The notes: generated by a model not told the origin, from the sequence alone. Positions 27,626 to 37,915 are shown, counted from the first letter of the stretch. The stretch: 49,041 nucleotides of DNA from Acinetobacter gerneri DSM 14967 = CIP 107464 = MTCC 9824 (GCF_000368565.1 NZ_KB849544.1:720536-769576), one strand, 5' to 3'. A program made the numbers and translations.

Positions 27626-28813
27626 TTAACGTTCACGTAAAGCTTCTTTGGCTTTATTGAATGGTTTCAACAAGTATTCAAGTACAGTTTTCGAACCTGT
27701 TTGGATATCAACTGTTGCAACCATACCTGGGGTAATTGCAAATGACTTACCTGCTTTGTTGTATAACTTATCAGAGTCTGTGCGGATATAAACACGGTAG
27801 TAAAATTGATCTTGTTTCACTTCATCACGAATTGTATCTGGTGAAATGATGGTCACCTTACCTTTTAATCCACCATAGATCGAATAATCATAAGCAGTAA
27901 TCTTAACTAGTGCAGATTGACCCGGACGAATAAAGGCAATATCTCGTGGAGAAATACGTGCTTCAATAACCAACTGATCCTGTAATGGAACAATCGTCAT
28001 CAATTTACCATTTTGCGGAATAACCCCGCCAATCGTCATCACATCAATTTCTTTTACGATACCACGAACTGGTGCTCTAAATACTGCACGGTTTAAAGAG
28101 TCAGAACGACCTTTAACCACTTGTTGCTGTTGATCGATATCAGTACTTGCTTTAGCTAGTTCTTCACGAGCTTGCACGTAATATTTACTACGCGCATCAT
28201 TAATTTGGTTACGCAGATCATTGGCCTGACGTTTCAAACGTAGTACTTCAACCTCACTCGCTGCACCTTTTGCAACCAATGGCTCAGTCATTCGCAGCTC
28301 TTGCTCAACCAAGCCCAAAGCAGCCTGTAAACCTGTAACGGTTTCTTGCAGATTTGAACGACGAGTATTGTATAACTGAGTTTGTTCTTGAACTAATTTT
28401 GGATCAGCTTTTACAGAATCAGGAAATGCCAGTGCTGTTCCATTTACCTCAGCACGTAAACGTGCCGCAGTCGCTTGAGCAGAAACCAATAATGACTCTG
28501 ACTCTCCGACATTTGAAGCGAAACGAGTTGGATCGAGCTGGGCAAGGATCTGACCTTTTTGTACAATGTCACCTTCTTTGACATTGAGCTTGGTCAAAAT
28601 CCCACCCTCAAGAGATTGAATCACCTGATCTTTCGATGAAGGTACAACCTTACCCGTACCCGTAGATACTTCCTCAAGTTTAAATACATAAGCCCAGATA
28701 ATTAAAATAATCAAACCTAAGCCAATAATCCAAACCATCAGACTCGCTCTTGGTAATGGTGGCTCTTGGTGAGTAACATTCAATGGGCGACCTTGTTTCT
28801 TGGTATCACTCAT
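27626..28813 (-). CDS. Type I secretion membrane-fusion protein (HlyD/LapC type)
   Basis: Inner-membrane adaptor of 395 residues that links an ABC exporter to TolC. It has a short cytoplasmic tail, one membrane segment (about 25-44), then a lipoyl-like half (VIQSLEGGILTKLNVKEGDI), a long coiled-coil hairpin (about 110-240) and the second lipoyl/beta-barrel half (RAPVRGIVKEIDVMTIGGVI). The closest patterns are LapC/AggB-type adaptors for giant adhesins. Its start overlaps the stop of the ABC gene in ATGA. The gene is intact, but its two partners upstream are damaged by an insertion, so expression and function are doubtful. Confidence 0.92.
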   Translation of the reverse strand: MSDTKKQGRPLNVTHQEPPLPRASLMVWIIGLGLIILIIWAYVFKLEEVSTGTGKVVPSSKDQVIQSLEGGILTKLNVKEGDIVQKGQILAQLDPTRFASNVGESESLLVSAQATAARLRAEVNGTALAFPDSVKADPKLVQEQTQLYNTRRSNLQETVTGLQAALGLVEQELRMTEPLVAKGAASEVEVLRLKRQANDLRNQINDARSKYYVQAREELAKASTDIDQQQQVVKGRSDSLNRAVFRAPVRGIVKEIDVMTIGGVIPQNGKLMTIVPLQDQLVIEARISPRDIAFIRPGQSALVKITAYDYSIYGGLKGKVTIISPDTIRDEVKQDQFYYRVYIRTDSDKLYNKAGKSFAITPGMVATVDIQTGSKTVLEYLLKPFNKAKEALRER

Positions 28814-29284
28814 GAGTTTGCTCCTGGTGCTTGTTGCACTTGTTGAGGCTGAGAATTATTGAGGATTTGATCACGAGGTCCATCCATTACAATTCGCCCT
28901 TCATTGACCACAATAATTCGGTCAACTAATTCAAGAACTGCTCTACGGTGAGTAGCAACAACCAAAGTTCTATTCGCAAGCCAAACTTTTAAATGATCAA
29001 TCAGTTGTTTTTCAGAAACATCATCAATCGAAGCGGTCGGCTCATCTAAAAGTAAGATATTTGGCTGACAAAGCAACAATCGGGTCAATAAGAATGCTTG
29101 ACGTTGACCACCTGAGAAACCTACACCGCCCTCAAGAATCACATGGTCCAAACCTTCTTTCTTTTCATGTACGAATGCAATTGCACCTGTAATCGAAAGC
29201 GCTTTGATAATTTCCTCATCAGATGCATTTGGGGCACCTAAAGTTAAATTTTCGCGGATCGTACCAAAAAATAAATGTGCATTT
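28810..29284 (-). pseudogene. C-terminal remnant of type I secretion ABC transporter
   Basis: About 158 codons of the nucleotide-binding domain of a LapB-like exporter remain, reading directly out of the IS end. The visible part begins at NAHLFFGTIRENLTLGAP, then has signature FSGGQRQAFLLTRLL, Walker B ILLLDEPTASIDD and the switch His in VVATHRRA. The membrane domain, any N-terminal peptidase-like domain and Walker A are all gone: about three quarters of a normal 700-residue protein. It cannot work as a transporter. The frame from 29151 that starts at an internal Met is not a real gene start. Confidence 0.88.
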
Positions 29285-30323
29285 GGCTTTGTTGCACAAA
29301 CCTATCTGTAAAGGGTTTTTCAGCGATATAATTTTCAAATGAAGAAGCCTGCACACAAAATCTACCGTACAACCAATTGGCCCGCATATAACCGAGCACT
29401 CATGAGTCGCGGAAATATTGCCATTTGGTTTGATCCTGCTACGCAATGGTATGCTCCATCAAAAGGCAAACAAGGGCGAAATCAAACCTACTCCGACGCA
29501 GCCATCCAATGCTGCTTAATGATTAAATCCTTATTCCGTCTGTCTTTACGTATGGTCACTGGCTTTGTGCAAAGTCTGATTAAACTTTGCGGATTAAATT
29601 GGATAGCTCCAGATTACACCACGCTTTGTAGAAGACAAAAGCATATTGATATTGTAATCAGCTACCAAAAAAGTAGCGATGGGCTGCATCTACTCATGGA
29701 CTCTACAGGCATGAAGTTTCTAGGTGAGGGCGAATGGAAACGCAAGAAACATGGACCTGAATATCGTCGCCAATGGCGTAAACTTCATATTGGTATAGAT
29801 GCTAAAACCCTACAAATACGAGCAGTTCAGCTTACAACCAATAATATCAGTGATTCACAGGTGCTTGGTGATTTACTTAATCAGATTCCACAAGATGAGC
29901 AGATTAACTCTGTTTATACCGATGGAGCTTATGACACCAAGCAATGCCGTCAGGTCATTGCAGATCGGCAAGCGCATGCGGTGATTCCACCTAGAAAAAA
30001 TGCGAAACCATGGAAAGATACAAAGAGTAGCTCGCTAGAGCGAAATGAATTACTTCGAGCAATTAAACGTTTAGGCAGGACACTATGGAAAAAATGGTCA
30101 GGCTATCATCGGCGAAGTTTGGTTGAAACTAAGATGCATTGCATCAAATTATTAGGAGATAAACTCAGTGCAAGGAGTTTTGATAGCCAAGTGAATGAGA
30201 TCCATGCACGTGTAGCAGTCCTTAACAGATTTACGGAATTAGGTCGCCCACTTACCCAAGTTACGCCTTAAATTTGGCTCAATTAGGGGCGCTTTGCATT
30301 TCAAATCTTTGTGCAACAAAGCC
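29285..30323 (+). mobile_element. IS5-family insertion sequence, 1039 bp
   Basis: Ends are perfect 16-bp inverted repeats GGCTTTGTTGCACAAA. One transposase gene fills the element. The nine bases outside the left end (TGTGCATTT) do not match those outside the right end (CTTTCAATT), and no shorter duplication is seen. The genes on both sides are missing coding sequence at the junctions. Both facts indicate that a deletion next to the element, or recombination between two copies, followed the original insertion. Confidence 0.92.
29339..30271 (+). CDS. IS5-family transposase
   Basis: 310-residue DDE transposase of the IS903/IS5 type. An N-terminal region YRTTNWPAYNRALMSRG is followed by the catalytic domain: DSTGMKF with the first Asp, YTDGAYDTKQC with the second, and SLVETKMHC with the Glu. 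It is full length and lies wholly inside the inverted repeats, so the element may be active. Confidence 0.93.
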   Translation: MKKPAHKIYRTTNWPAYNRALMSRGNIAIWFDPATQWYAPSKGKQGRNQTYSDAAIQCCLMIKSLFRLSLRMVTGFVQSLIKLCGLNWIAPDYTTLCRRQKHIDIVISYQKSSDGLHLLMDSTGMKFLGEGEWKRKKHGPEYRRQWRKLHIGIDAKTLQIRAVQLTTNNISDSQVLGDLLNQIPQDEQINSVYTDGAYDTKQCRQVIADRQAHAVIPPRKNAKPWKDTKSSSLERNELLRAIKRLGRTLWKKWSGYHRRSLVETKMHCIKLLGDKLSARSFDSQVNEIHARVAVLNRFTELGRPLTQVTP

Positions 30324-31987
30324 CTTTCAATTTGAGAGTTCGCACTATGGATTGACTGTTCAGCATTAAGTAAATCGACTACTGTACGAGTACCCAACTT
30401 ATATTGTTCTTGATAAAGTTCTTTGGTACGAACTGTTGTCGCCTGTTGTGCAACTAAGACTTGCATCTGTCGTTGTTTATTTTCAATATTTTCTTTGGTT
30501 GCTCGAATCTGGTTAAGCACGTCCAAATAAACACTATTCACTTGAGATTTTGCAGCTTCTTCTGCATAACTTGCCGCTTTGGTTTGTGCTGCTGTTGCAC
30601 CACCCTGATAAAAATTACTGGTCGCTTGCAACATCACAGAACTATAAAAACCATCGTCTTTACTGTTATTTGGGTTAATACCATTTACAGCCTGACTTAC
30701 GGAACCCGTCAAGTTTAGTGTCGGGTAACGACTCAGCTGAACTTGCTTTTTCTGAAATGCAGCAACATCAACCTGAGCTTTTGCTGCCATCATTTTAGGA
30801 ATCGTATTAAATGCCGTATCCCCATAAACCTCAGAGCTTTTGACGATAGAATCAGGAATATCCCAATTCATACTCACCACGTCTATGCCCAACAAGGTAC
30901 GTAAACGTTCTTGGTAAATACGAAGTTGAGTTTGCTGAGCAATTAGGTTTGAACGCGCCGCTTCTAAATATGACTGAGCTTGAACTGGATCGGCTTGACT
31001 ACTAATCCCTGCATTTGCACGTAAATTAGCAATTTCAGAAATTCGACCAATACCGTTAATCTGCTCTTGCGCAATACGGCAAACTTCTTGATAGCGTTTG
31101 ATATTGACGATAGCATCCGCCACTTGATAAGCAATATCATCAATACTCACCAATACGTCAGCTTGCGCGACCAAAAGTTTTGCCTGTTGTACATCGACAC
31201 TACTTTTTACTTTACCAAAATCAAATAACATCTGGGTTGCATTGATCGAGAACATTTGTTGTCCACGCCCTGCTGTCGTTGAGGTATTTGATTGAGTCAA
31301 GCCACCAGTACTTACCCCACCTGAAATTTGCGGATAATAAGCAGCTTTTGCCACATCGATACTGGCATTTTGTGAAGCTAGAGAGGCAATGGATTGAGAA
31401 ATTTCAGGATGACGCTGTACCGCTAACTGGATAGCATCATAAAAATTTAAGGTTTTGGGTTGATATACCCCTGGCAATGCATTGGTAGAGGTCGCCTTAC
31501 CCCCTTGGACTGCAGTCGTTTTTGAAGCAGTTTTATTTTGCTGAGTAATAACAGGCAAATCTTTGGCATAAGTATTGCCATATTCAAAATTACTCAATTC
31601 GTTAAGCTGAACTTTTCGATAATTATCATTTGGTTCAGGCGCAACTAATTTATGAAAATTTTTCTTAATCGATTGCAAACTTAGTGATTTGTCCGAAGTA
31701 CTAGGCTTGTCTTTTTGTTTTTTAACGACTTGCTCTGAACTGACGGTTTTGATCGGCTCCCCATTATCAACATATTGGACAGTCTGAACAGTATTGGTGC
31801 TTGGAGCATTAACCGTTTTGACATTAACCGTCGAATCGTCGTCATCATCAGTTATATAATGAACCCCAGACTCGACTACTGAATTTTTCGGAGGATGAGC
31901 TGCATTCGCATACGTTATTGGAATAGAAAGCAATAACATGCACATCTGCAGTCTTGTTATCCTGAAATTTATTCTATTTTTAGCCAC
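30239..31987 (-). CDS. TolC-family type I secretion outer-membrane protein, 3' end cut by IS
   Basis: Outer-membrane channel of the LapE/AggA type. It starts at a GTG (31987) preceded by CGAGAAG. A Sec signal is followed by an unusual, disordered 130-residue extension rich in Asp, Thr and Val, then the paired efflux-protein repeats (YDAIQLAVQRHPEIS; YQEQYKLGTRTVVDLLNAEQ). Native sequence ends at the IS boundary (30324, residue about 554). The last 28 residues of the frame (RALLHKDLKC onward) are translated from IS DNA. The final helix and tail, normally some 40 residues, are lost. Folding of the trimer is therefore likely impaired. Confidence 0.88.
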   Translation of the reverse strand: MAKNRINFRITRLQMCMLLLSIPITYANAAHPPKNSVVESGVHYITDDDDDSTVNVKTVNAPSTNTVQTVQYVDNGEPIKTVSSEQVVKKQKDKPSTSDKSLSLQSIKKNFHKLVAPEPNDNYRKVQLNELSNFEYGNTYAKDLPVITQQNKTASKTTAVQGGKATSTNALPGVYQPKTLNFYDAIQLAVQRHPEISQSIASLASQNASIDVAKAAYYPQISGGVSTGGLTQSNTSTTAGRGQQMFSINATQMLFDFGKVKSSVDVQQAKLLVAQADVLVSIDDIAYQVADAIVNIKRYQEVCRIAQEQINGIGRISEIANLRANAGISSQADPVQAQSYLEAARSNLIAQQTQLRIYQERLRTLLGIDVVSMNWDIPDSIVKSSEVYGDTAFNTIPKMMAAKAQVDVAAFQKKQVQLSRYPTLNLTGSVSQAVNGINPNNSKDDGFYSSVMLQATSNFYQGGATAAQTKAASYAEEAAKSQVNSVYLDVLNQIRATKENIENKQRQMQVLVAQQATTVRTKELYQEQYKLGTRTVVDLLNAEQSIHSANSQIERALLHKDLKCKAPLIEPNLRRNLGKWAT

Positions 31988-32134
31988 ATGACTTCTCGAT
32001 ACTAAATACTAAGTAAGATAGTTTGTAAAACTTCTAGACTCTTTTGAGACATGATTATTCTACATATTATTTTTTAAAATACCGACAAAAAAACTTCCAA
32101 ATCAAAAGATAATTTGCAATTTGTCTTAAAAGAT

Positions 32135-32160
32135 AATCGTCTTTTCATAAAAAGACGATT
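32135..32160 (-). terminator. Inverted repeat after lptB
   Basis: Perfect stem AATCGTCTTTT/AAAAGACGATT with a short loop, 42 bases past the lptB stop. The T run after it is interrupted, so termination may be partial. Confidence 0.6.
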
Positions 32161-32201
32161 ATTTGAACTCATTATGTTTAATAATACTCAATCTTTTAAA
32201 A

Positions 32202-32939
32202 TTATACGACGAAATCTTCACCTAAATATACCTCACGAACTATTTCATTCGCCAAGACATCTTCAGGTGTTCCTTCAGCAATCACTGCCCCCTCACTCAC
32301 AATATATGCATGTTCACAGATTGCTAAAGTTTCTCGAACATTGTGGTCTGTAATCAAAACACCGATTCCACGACTTTTCAATGTACGAATAATGTCCTTA
32401 ATATCCCCAACTGAGATCGGATCGACCCCTGCAAATGGTTCATCAAGTAACATAAATTTTGGATCTGCTGCCAAGGCCCGAGCAATTTCAGCACGACGAC
32501 GTTCACCACCCGACACACTCATACCCAATGAATCTTTAATGTGCGTGATTTTAAAATCTTCTAATAATTCTTTTAAACGTTCTTGACGCTGTTGTTTATT
32601 GAGATCTTTACGCGTTTCTAAAATAGCCATGATATTGTCACTGATTGACAATTTTCTAAAAATTGATGCTTCTTGTGGTAAATAGCCGATGCCTTTACGC
32701 GCACGTTCATGCATAGCAAGATCAGAAATATCCAAATCATCGAGATGGATTTCACCTTTATCCATACGCACCAAACCCACAACCATATAGAAGCTTGTGG
32801 TTTTACCCGCACCATTTGGACCTAATAATCCTACAATTTGGCCGCTTTGCATGGTAAATGAAACATCTTTAACCACCCAGCGTTTATTATAATTTTTAGC
32901 AAGATGCTTGATACAAAGTGTTTGAACAGATTGTTCCAT
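32202..32939 (-). CDS. lptB: LPS transport ATPase LptB
   Basis: Cytoplasmic ATPase of 245 residues that powers lipooligosaccharide extraction by LptFG. Walker [10 protein letters not shown], signature [14 protein letters not shown] and Walker [12 protein letters not shown] are intact, and the length is normal. Its ATG overlaps the lptA stop in TAATG. It is the last gene of the kdsD-kdsC-lptC-lptA-lptB operon. Confidence 0.97.
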   Translation of the reverse strand: MEQSVQTLCIKHLAKNYNKRWVVKDVSFTMQSGQIVGLLGPNGAGKTTSFYMVVGLVRMDKGEIHLDDLDISDLAMHERARKGIGYLPQEASIFRKLSISDNIMAILETRKDLNKQQRQERLKELLEDFKITHIKDSLGMSVSGGERRRAEIARALAADPKFMLLDEPFAGVDPISVGDIKDIIRTLKSRGIGVLITDHNVRETLAICEHAYIVSEGAVIAEGTPEDVLANEIVREVYLGEDFVV

Positions 32940-33514
32940 TAATCACGTGCTCCTGGGAATGATTTTGAGCTTGAAGGTGGAATAATGATTTGCACTCGAC
33001 CACTGCTAGAACCAGAGCCGCTTGTACTATTCGAAGAACCAGAAGCTTCAATATCACCTTTATTCATACTATATTTTAAAGTACTACTACGGATACTTGC
33101 ACCATTTTGATACAGATAAGCATTACCAATTAAAGTGATAATTCCAGTTTCGGCATTATAGACAATCTTAGATGCTTCACCTTTGGCAACACCTTTATCA
33201 CTGTCCACTTGCTGCTGAAATTTTGCTGGAGAGCCCGTCGCAGTCACCACACTCATTTGACGGTTTTTGTTTAGATTGGCAACGATATTGGCTGCCTGTA
33301 ATTTCATCGTCCCTTGTTCAATAATGACATTACCAGAATAAGTCGTAACCCCAGTTTTATCATTGTAGGTCGCGCGGTCAGCAACCAATGAAATTGGTTG
33401 GTTACGGTCAGATTGCAATGCAAAAGCGCTCACAGACGCACATAACAATCCTGTTGCTAATAATGCTGACTTTAGGAAAGTGTTTGTTTGTGTTGGTTTT
33501 TTAACGTGGTGCAT
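32939..33514 (-). CDS. lptA: LPS transport periplasmic bridge protein LptA
   Basis: Periplasmic OstA-fold protein that carries lipooligosaccharide between membranes. I start it at the ATG at 33514 (GAGGAA just upstream), giving 191 residues with a signal peptide ending near SVSAFA. A longer frame from 33553 would place 13 extra residues before the signal. The beta-jellyroll pattern starts at [20 protein letters not shown]. The C-terminal tail is Ser/Gly-rich. The start lies inside the end of lptC, indicating coupling. Confidence 0.93.
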   Translation of the reverse strand: MHHVKKPTQTNTFLKSALLATGLLCASVSAFALQSDRNQPISLVADRATYNDKTGVTTYSGNVIIEQGTMKLQAANIVANLNKNRQMSVVTATGSPAKFQQQVDSDKGVAKGEASKIVYNAETGIITLIGNAYLYQNGASIRSSTLKYSMNKGDIEASGSSNSTSGSGSSSGRVQIIIPPSSSKSFPGARD

Positions 33515-34046
33515 ACTTTCCTCGAATATTAAAAAATTCGTACTGTCCTTCATCCAAATTGGCTTTTAGACCTTGACTGACAAATTCAGCATCTGGTGAA
33601 TTGACATTAACCTGATGCGTTGTTTCCAACTTTTTAGCATCAGGATAAGCCGTGAGTAAATCTGTGGTAAAAATCATCTTACCGTTTTGACCTAATTTGG
33701 TCGCTTCAACTTGTTGGCTTAAAACGACTTTTTCATTGTCATTAAAACCTTGTGCTTGTTTGGCAAAAAATGTCGAATCAAGCTGGTCATTTTTAAACAT
33801 CGAAGCATTTAAATTTTTAAGATCTGAAGTTTTTTTATTCAGATCTTGTTCCAAACGATCAACTTCGGCACGCATATAGAGATGCCCTTGATCATTTGTT
33901 TGCGTCAAATGGATATTTTCAGCAGCATAAGTCATGTTCTGCGCAGATTGCACATCCAATTTTTTCCCTTTACCACTGTAATAGTAATAACCACCGCTAA
34001 TTGCTGCAATAACAACAGCCGTGATATATAAGTTTTTAATATCCAT
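33501..34046 (-). CDS. lptC: LPS export protein LptC
   Basis: Bitopic inner-membrane protein of 181 residues that receives lipooligosaccharide from LptBFG and passes it to LptA. One membrane segment (about 6-24) precedes a periplasmic beta-jellyroll (MTYAAENIHLTQTNDQGHLY onward). Length and gene order match the LptC family even though the family is poorly conserved in sequence. Confidence 0.92.
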   Translation of the reverse strand: MDIKNLYITAVVIAAISGGYYYYSGKGKKLDVQSAQNMTYAAENIHLTQTNDQGHLYMRAEVDRLEQDLNKKTSDLKNLNASMFKNDQLDSTFFAKQAQGFNDNEKVVLSQQVEATKLGQNGKMIFTTDLLTAYPDAKKLETTHQVNVNSPDAEFVSQGLKANLDEGQYEFFNIRGKYAPR

Positions 34047-34092
34047 AAATGATGATCAACTAATGCTATCTCTATCTAATCTGGGTTGCTGA

Positions 34093-34635
34093 CTATTTAT
34101 GCTGACCCGCCACGAATTGCGCAAGTAAATCCTGATAAACACCCTTTGACATGAGTAGCATATCACAGACTTCACGGACTGCACCTCGGCCACCCATCGC
34201 TTGTGTAACCAAATCCGCACGGCGACGGACTTCAACATGACCATTTGGTACAGTGACTTTCATCCCGGCTATAGCAAATGCTGAAAGATCAGGCCAATCA
34301 TCACCCATATATAGGCAATCTTCAGGAGCCAAACCCAATTTTTCACATGCCTCTTTAAGTGCGACACCTTTGTCTTCACGGCCTTGATAAACCAAGTCCA
34401 CACCCAAATCCGACATACGTTTTTCAACGATATTACTTTTTCGACCCGTGATGATAATGACTTTTAAACCTGCTTTTTGCACAAGTTTCATGCCTAAACC
34501 ATCACGAATATCAAATGATTTTATCTCATCACCTGTATTGGTTAATGTTACAAAACCATCACTTAAAATTCCATCAACATCTAAAACCAAAGCTTCAATA
34601 TGACGTGCTTGTTCCAATAAAACATATGATGCCAT
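34093..34635 (-). CDS. kdsC: 3-deoxy-D-manno-octulosonate 8-phosphate phosphatase KdsC
   Basis: HAD-family phosphatase of 180 residues that makes Kdo from Kdo-8-phosphate. The nucleophile motif LDVDGILSDG, the second motif IITGRKS and the acidic motif YMGDDWPDL are all present. It lacks a cap domain, as expected for the tetrameric KdsC type. It lies 3 bases after kdsD. Confidence 0.96.
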   Translation of the reverse strand: MASYVLLEQARHIEALVLDVDGILSDGFVTLTNTGDEIKSFDIRDGLGMKLVQKAGLKVIIITGRKSNIVEKRMSDLGVDLVYQGREDKGVALKEACEKLGLAPEDCLYMGDDWPDLSAFAIAGMKVTVPNGHVEVRRRADLVTQAMGGRGAVREVCDMLLMSKGVYQDLLAQFVAGQHK

Positions 34636-34638
34636 GGA

Positions 34639-35631
34639 TTAATTTACCCCAGCTTGAATGAGATCATGCATACTAATTACACCAATCAATTTATTTTGAT
34701 CATCAACCACGACAAATTGACTGATTTTCTTTTCGTTCATTTTTTCCAAAGCTTCTACAGCACGAGCTTCAGCTGAAATCGTTGATGGATTTTTTGTCAT
34801 TACTTCTGAAACCACAAGATTGACATCAAAACCCTGTTGTTTATCAATCAGACGACGTAAATCGCCATCAGTAAAGATACCAAGCAATTGATTATTATCA
34901 TCAACAATTGTGGTCATACCTAGACGTTTATTTGAGATTTCGTAGAGTACTTTGTTCATTGGTGTATCTGGTGAAACTTTTGGTAAGTCATCACCTGTAT
35001 GCATCAAATGTTTTACATGTAAAAGTAAACGTTTACCGAGTGCACCTGCAGGATGCGAACGAGCAAAATCATCCGATGTAAAACCACGTGCTTCAAGCAA
35101 AGCCACGGCCAAAGCATCACCCAATGCCAAAGTCGCAGTGGTACTTGATGTCGGAGCAAGACCCAATGGGCAAGCTTCTTGAATATTACCTAAAGTCAAC
35201 GCGACATCTGCATTTTGAGGCATAGGACCTTTATCAGTACCACTAATCGTGATCAAAGGTACGCCCACATGCTTAATCAATGGCATCAACATCATGATTT
35301 CATCGCTTTTACCCGAGTAGGAAATTGCGATCAAAACATCGCCGCGCACCAACATTCCCAAGTCCCCATGTCCAGCTTCACCTGGATGCATAAAGAACGA
35401 CGGCGTCCCTGTAGAGGCAAAAGTTGCAGCCATTTTACGGCCAATGTGTCCTGATTTACCCATACCAGTGACCACTAAACGACCTTTACACTGCAAAATA
35501 ATTTCACAGGCTTGACTAAAGCGGTCGTCTATTTCTGCAGCTAATACTTGTAATGCATGTTCTTCTATACGAATCGTATCTAAAGCAACTTTTTGAAAAT
35601 CAATTTGATTAGGCATATTTGCAGGATTCAA
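34639..35631 (-). CDS. kdsD: D-arabinose 5-phosphate isomerase KdsD
   Basis: Makes arabinose 5-phosphate, the precursor of Kdo, from ribulose 5-phosphate. The SIS domain (about 35-185) has VVTGMGKSGHIGRKMAATFA and SYSGKSDEI. Two CBS domains follow (about 210-330). I keep the TTG at 35631 as start because AAGG lies 9 bases upstream. The ATG five codons later lacks such a site. It is the first gene of the kds-lpt operon. Confidence 0.96.
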   Translation of the reverse strand: MNPANMPNQIDFQKVALDTIRIEEHALQVLAAEIDDRFSQACEIILQCKGRLVVTGMGKSGHIGRKMAATFASTGTPSFFMHPGEAGHGDLGMLVRGDVLIAISYSGKSDEIMMLMPLIKHVGVPLITISGTDKGPMPQNADVALTLGNIQEACPLGLAPTSSTTATLALGDALAVALLEARGFTSDDFARSHPAGALGKRLLLHVKHLMHTGDDLPKVSPDTPMNKVLYEISNKRLGMTTIVDDNNQLLGIFTDGDLRRLIDKQQGFDVNLVVSEVMTKNPSTISAEARAVEALEKMNEKKISQFVVVDDQNKLIGVISMHDLIQAGVN

Positions 35632-36147
35632 AATGGCTTACCTTCACTCTAAAATGAGTAGATTAAGATCAAGGGAATTATTTTCGCTATTTTAGCATAG
35701 CAATGCAATGCGCACATTTTTAAATGTATAACTTTTCACATGAGTTTTTTGATTTTTATGTATGGATTAGGCTTTTGAAGTGATTCACTGAAAATAAAAA
35801 TACTGGTGTTATGTCGTAGATAAAAGATTTGAGCTTTCAGATTGATATGATTGAAAATAAATTACTAGAGAATATTGCTTAACAAAATTTATAACCTAAC
35901 AAAGCGGTGTCTTGTTGTTTCGAGTTTAGATTTCGACAGACGCTAAATTTCTTTGAGTTTTAAAATTGAAATTTTGAACAGAATTTTAACTGTGTGATCT
36001 CAATAAATCACATCATAATAACCAGATCATTTTCAAAGTAAAAACCGCTTTAAAACATCAAAGTAAAAAATCCCTGTTTAAGTCTTTGTGAAATAAAATG
36101 CTTAAGTTATGATGTAACACCACTTATTAAAGCTTTTATGAATCACT
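35632..36147. other. 516-bp divergent intergenic region between kdsD and cysS
   Basis: No gene of credible length on either strand. Near kdsD a minus-strand TAAAAT at 35694-35689 may be a -10 box. Near cysS a sigma70 promoter is given as a separate entry. The middle is AT-rich without strong repeats. A leader RNA for cysS is possible, but I see no T-box or other recognisable structure. Confidence 0.55.
36086..36113 (+). promoter_or_regulatory. Sigma70-like promoter of cysS
   Basis: TTGTGA and TATGAT separated by 16 bases, ending 34 bases before the cysS ATG. Match and spacing are good. Confidence 0.55.
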
Positions 36148-37569
36148 ATGCAACCTTTTGTTCTATATAACTCAGAGCAACGTAAAAAAGTTGAATTTGT
36201 ACCTCGCAAGCAAGGGCATATCGACATGTATGTTTGCGGTATGACTGTTTATGATTATTGTCATATTGGTCATGCACGAGTCATGGTTGCATTTGACTAC
36301 ATTATTCGCTTTTTACGCAGCCAAGGTTGGAACGTAAAATATATTCGAAATATTACGGATATTGATGACAAAATTATCAAGCGCGCCAATGAAAATGGTG
36401 AAACGATCACAGCTTTGACTGATCGCTTTATTGCTGCAATGAATGAAGATGCTGCAAATCTTGGCTGTTTAGCGCCTGATGAAGCACCTCGTGCTACAGA
36501 ATATATTGACCAAATGCAAAATATGATTGGCGAATTGGTCGACAATGGTACTGCCTACCCTTCGAACAATGGCGACGTATATTTCGAAGTTGAAAAATTT
36601 GCCAAATATGGTCGTTTGTCTGGTCGTAAACTTGACGATATGCAAGCGGGCGCATCCGATCGTGTTGATGTAGAAGTTGAGAAAAAACATCCGTTTGACT
36701 TTGTACTTTGGAAACATGCCAAAGAAAATGAGCCATCTTGGGCTTCACCTTGGGGTAATGGTCGTCCCGGTTGGCATATTGAATGTTCTGCAATGTCAAC
36801 TTGCTGCTTAGGCAATCATTTTGATATTCATGGCGGTGGTTCAGATTTATTATTTCCACACCATGAAAATGAAATTGCACAAAGTGAAGCAGCAACAGGT
36901 GAACAATATGTAAATTATTGGATGCATGTAGGCTTCATCAATGTCGATGGTGAAAAAATGTCTAAATCATTAGGCAACTTTTTTACTATTCGTGATGTCA
37001 TGGACAAATTCCATCCTGAAGTGATTCGCTTTTTTATTGTATCTTCGCATTATCGTAGCCCTGTCAACTTTTCAGACACTGCATTAAAAGAAGCGAAAAC
37101 AGCTCTTTCTCGTTTTTATCATTCATTTAAAGCTTATCAACAAGTCTATGCAGATCAATTGGTTGATACTTTAGATGAAAATCTAGTTGAACGTTTCAAT
37201 GCTGCGATGCGTGACGATTTCAATACTGCGGAAGCAATCGCGGTATTATTTGAAGTCAATAAAGAATTGAATCGTGCTGTAAAAGAAGAAAATGCTGAAC
37301 AAGCTGCGATTTATTTTGCAACTTTACGTCATTTGACCAATATTCTTGGTCTAGTTCAGCATGATGTCGAAGAGTTTTTAAAATCAGATATTGGTCAAGA
37401 TGCTTTATCTTTGTCTGAAGCTGAAATTGAAGACTTGATCATCCAGCGTAAAGATGCCAAAAAAGCGAAAGATTTTGCTAAAGCTGATGAAATCCGCCAA
37501 TCTTTACTTGATCAAGGTGTGGTTTTAGAAGATACGCGTCAAGGCACAGTTTGGCGTCGTGCTGATTAA
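36148..37569 (+). CDS. cysS: Cysteine-tRNA ligase
   Basis: Class I aminoacyl-tRNA synthetase of 473 residues that charges tRNA-Cys. The HIGH motif appears as CHIGHAR near residue 37 and KMSKS as [11 protein letters not shown]. Cys and His residues for the zinc site that recognises cysteine are in place ([31 protein letters not shown]). Length is normal. The tRNA-Gly gene follows 63 bases later. Confidence 0.98.
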   Translation: MQPFVLYNSEQRKKVEFVPRKQGHIDMYVCGMTVYDYCHIGHARVMVAFDYIIRFLRSQGWNVKYIRNITDIDDKIIKRANENGETITALTDRFIAAMNEDAANLGCLAPDEAPRATEYIDQMQNMIGELVDNGTAYPSNNGDVYFEVEKFAKYGRLSGRKLDDMQAGASDRVDVEVEKKHPFDFVLWKHAKENEPSWASPWGNGRPGWHIECSAMSTCCLGNHFDIHGGGSDLLFPHHENEIAQSEAATGEQYVNYWMHVGFINVDGEKMSKSLGNFFTIRDVMDKFHPEVIRFFIVSSHYRSPVNFSDTALKEAKTALSRFYHSFKAYQQVYADQLVDTLDENLVERFNAAMRDDFNTAEAIAVLFEVNKELNRAVKEENAEQAAIYFATLRHLTNILGLVQHDVEEFLKSDIGQDALSLSEAEIEDLIIQRKDAKKAKDFAKADEIRQSLLDQGVVLEDTRQGTVWRRAD

Positions 37570-37632
37570 TTGATCAGTTAAAAGCATAGAGAGTTGACAG
37601 TTTGATGAAACTCTCTATAATGCGTTTCTATT

Positions 37633-37708
37633 GCGGGAATAGCTCAGTTGGTAGAGCATAACCTTGCCAAGGTTGGGGTCGGGAGTTCGAGTCTCCTTTC
37701 CCGCTCCA
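37633..37708 (+). tRNA. tRNA-Gly, anticodon GCC
   Basis: 76-nt cloverleaf. Acceptor arms GCGGGAA/TTCCCGC pair perfectly. The D arm is GCTC-AGTTGGTA-GAGC, the anticodon stem TAACC/GGTTG (one wobble) holds the loop TTGCCAA with anticodon GCC, and the T arm is GGGAG-TTCGAGT-CTCCT. CCA is encoded. Confidence 0.97.
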
Positions 37709-37713
37709 GATTC

Positions 37714-37749
37714 AAAAAAAGCCCTGATCGAAAGATTGGGGCTTTTTTT
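37714..37749 (+). terminator. Terminator after tRNA-Gly
   Basis: Hairpin with AAGCCC/GGGCTT arms, an inner ATC/GAT pair closing a GAAA tetraloop, and a run of seven T. Confidence 0.9.
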
Positions 37750-37915
37750 ATTCAATAAAAAATAACGATATTCTATTTCGCCATTTCCGAAAAAAGACTG
37801 AATAAATCTACAATTTTTCTAAAAAAAATATCAGATAAGTACAGCAAATATTCAGATCAATGAATCTATAAATACACGCTACTATAAAAAAATCTATTCA
37901 AATATATCCTATATC

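Noticed and set aside
28810..29151. 113-residue ATPase gene starting at an internal Met
   Set aside because: The reading frame continues upstream without stop to the IS end with clear ABC-exporter sequence, so it is a truncated remnant and not a small gene.
35632..36147. T-box or other riboswitch before cysS
   Set aside because: No specifier loop, T-box sequence or terminator hairpin is visible, and T-boxes are not expected in this lineage.
36494..36895. 133-residue minus-strand frame opposite cysS
   Set aside because: cysS is certain here, and the opposite frame has no family features.
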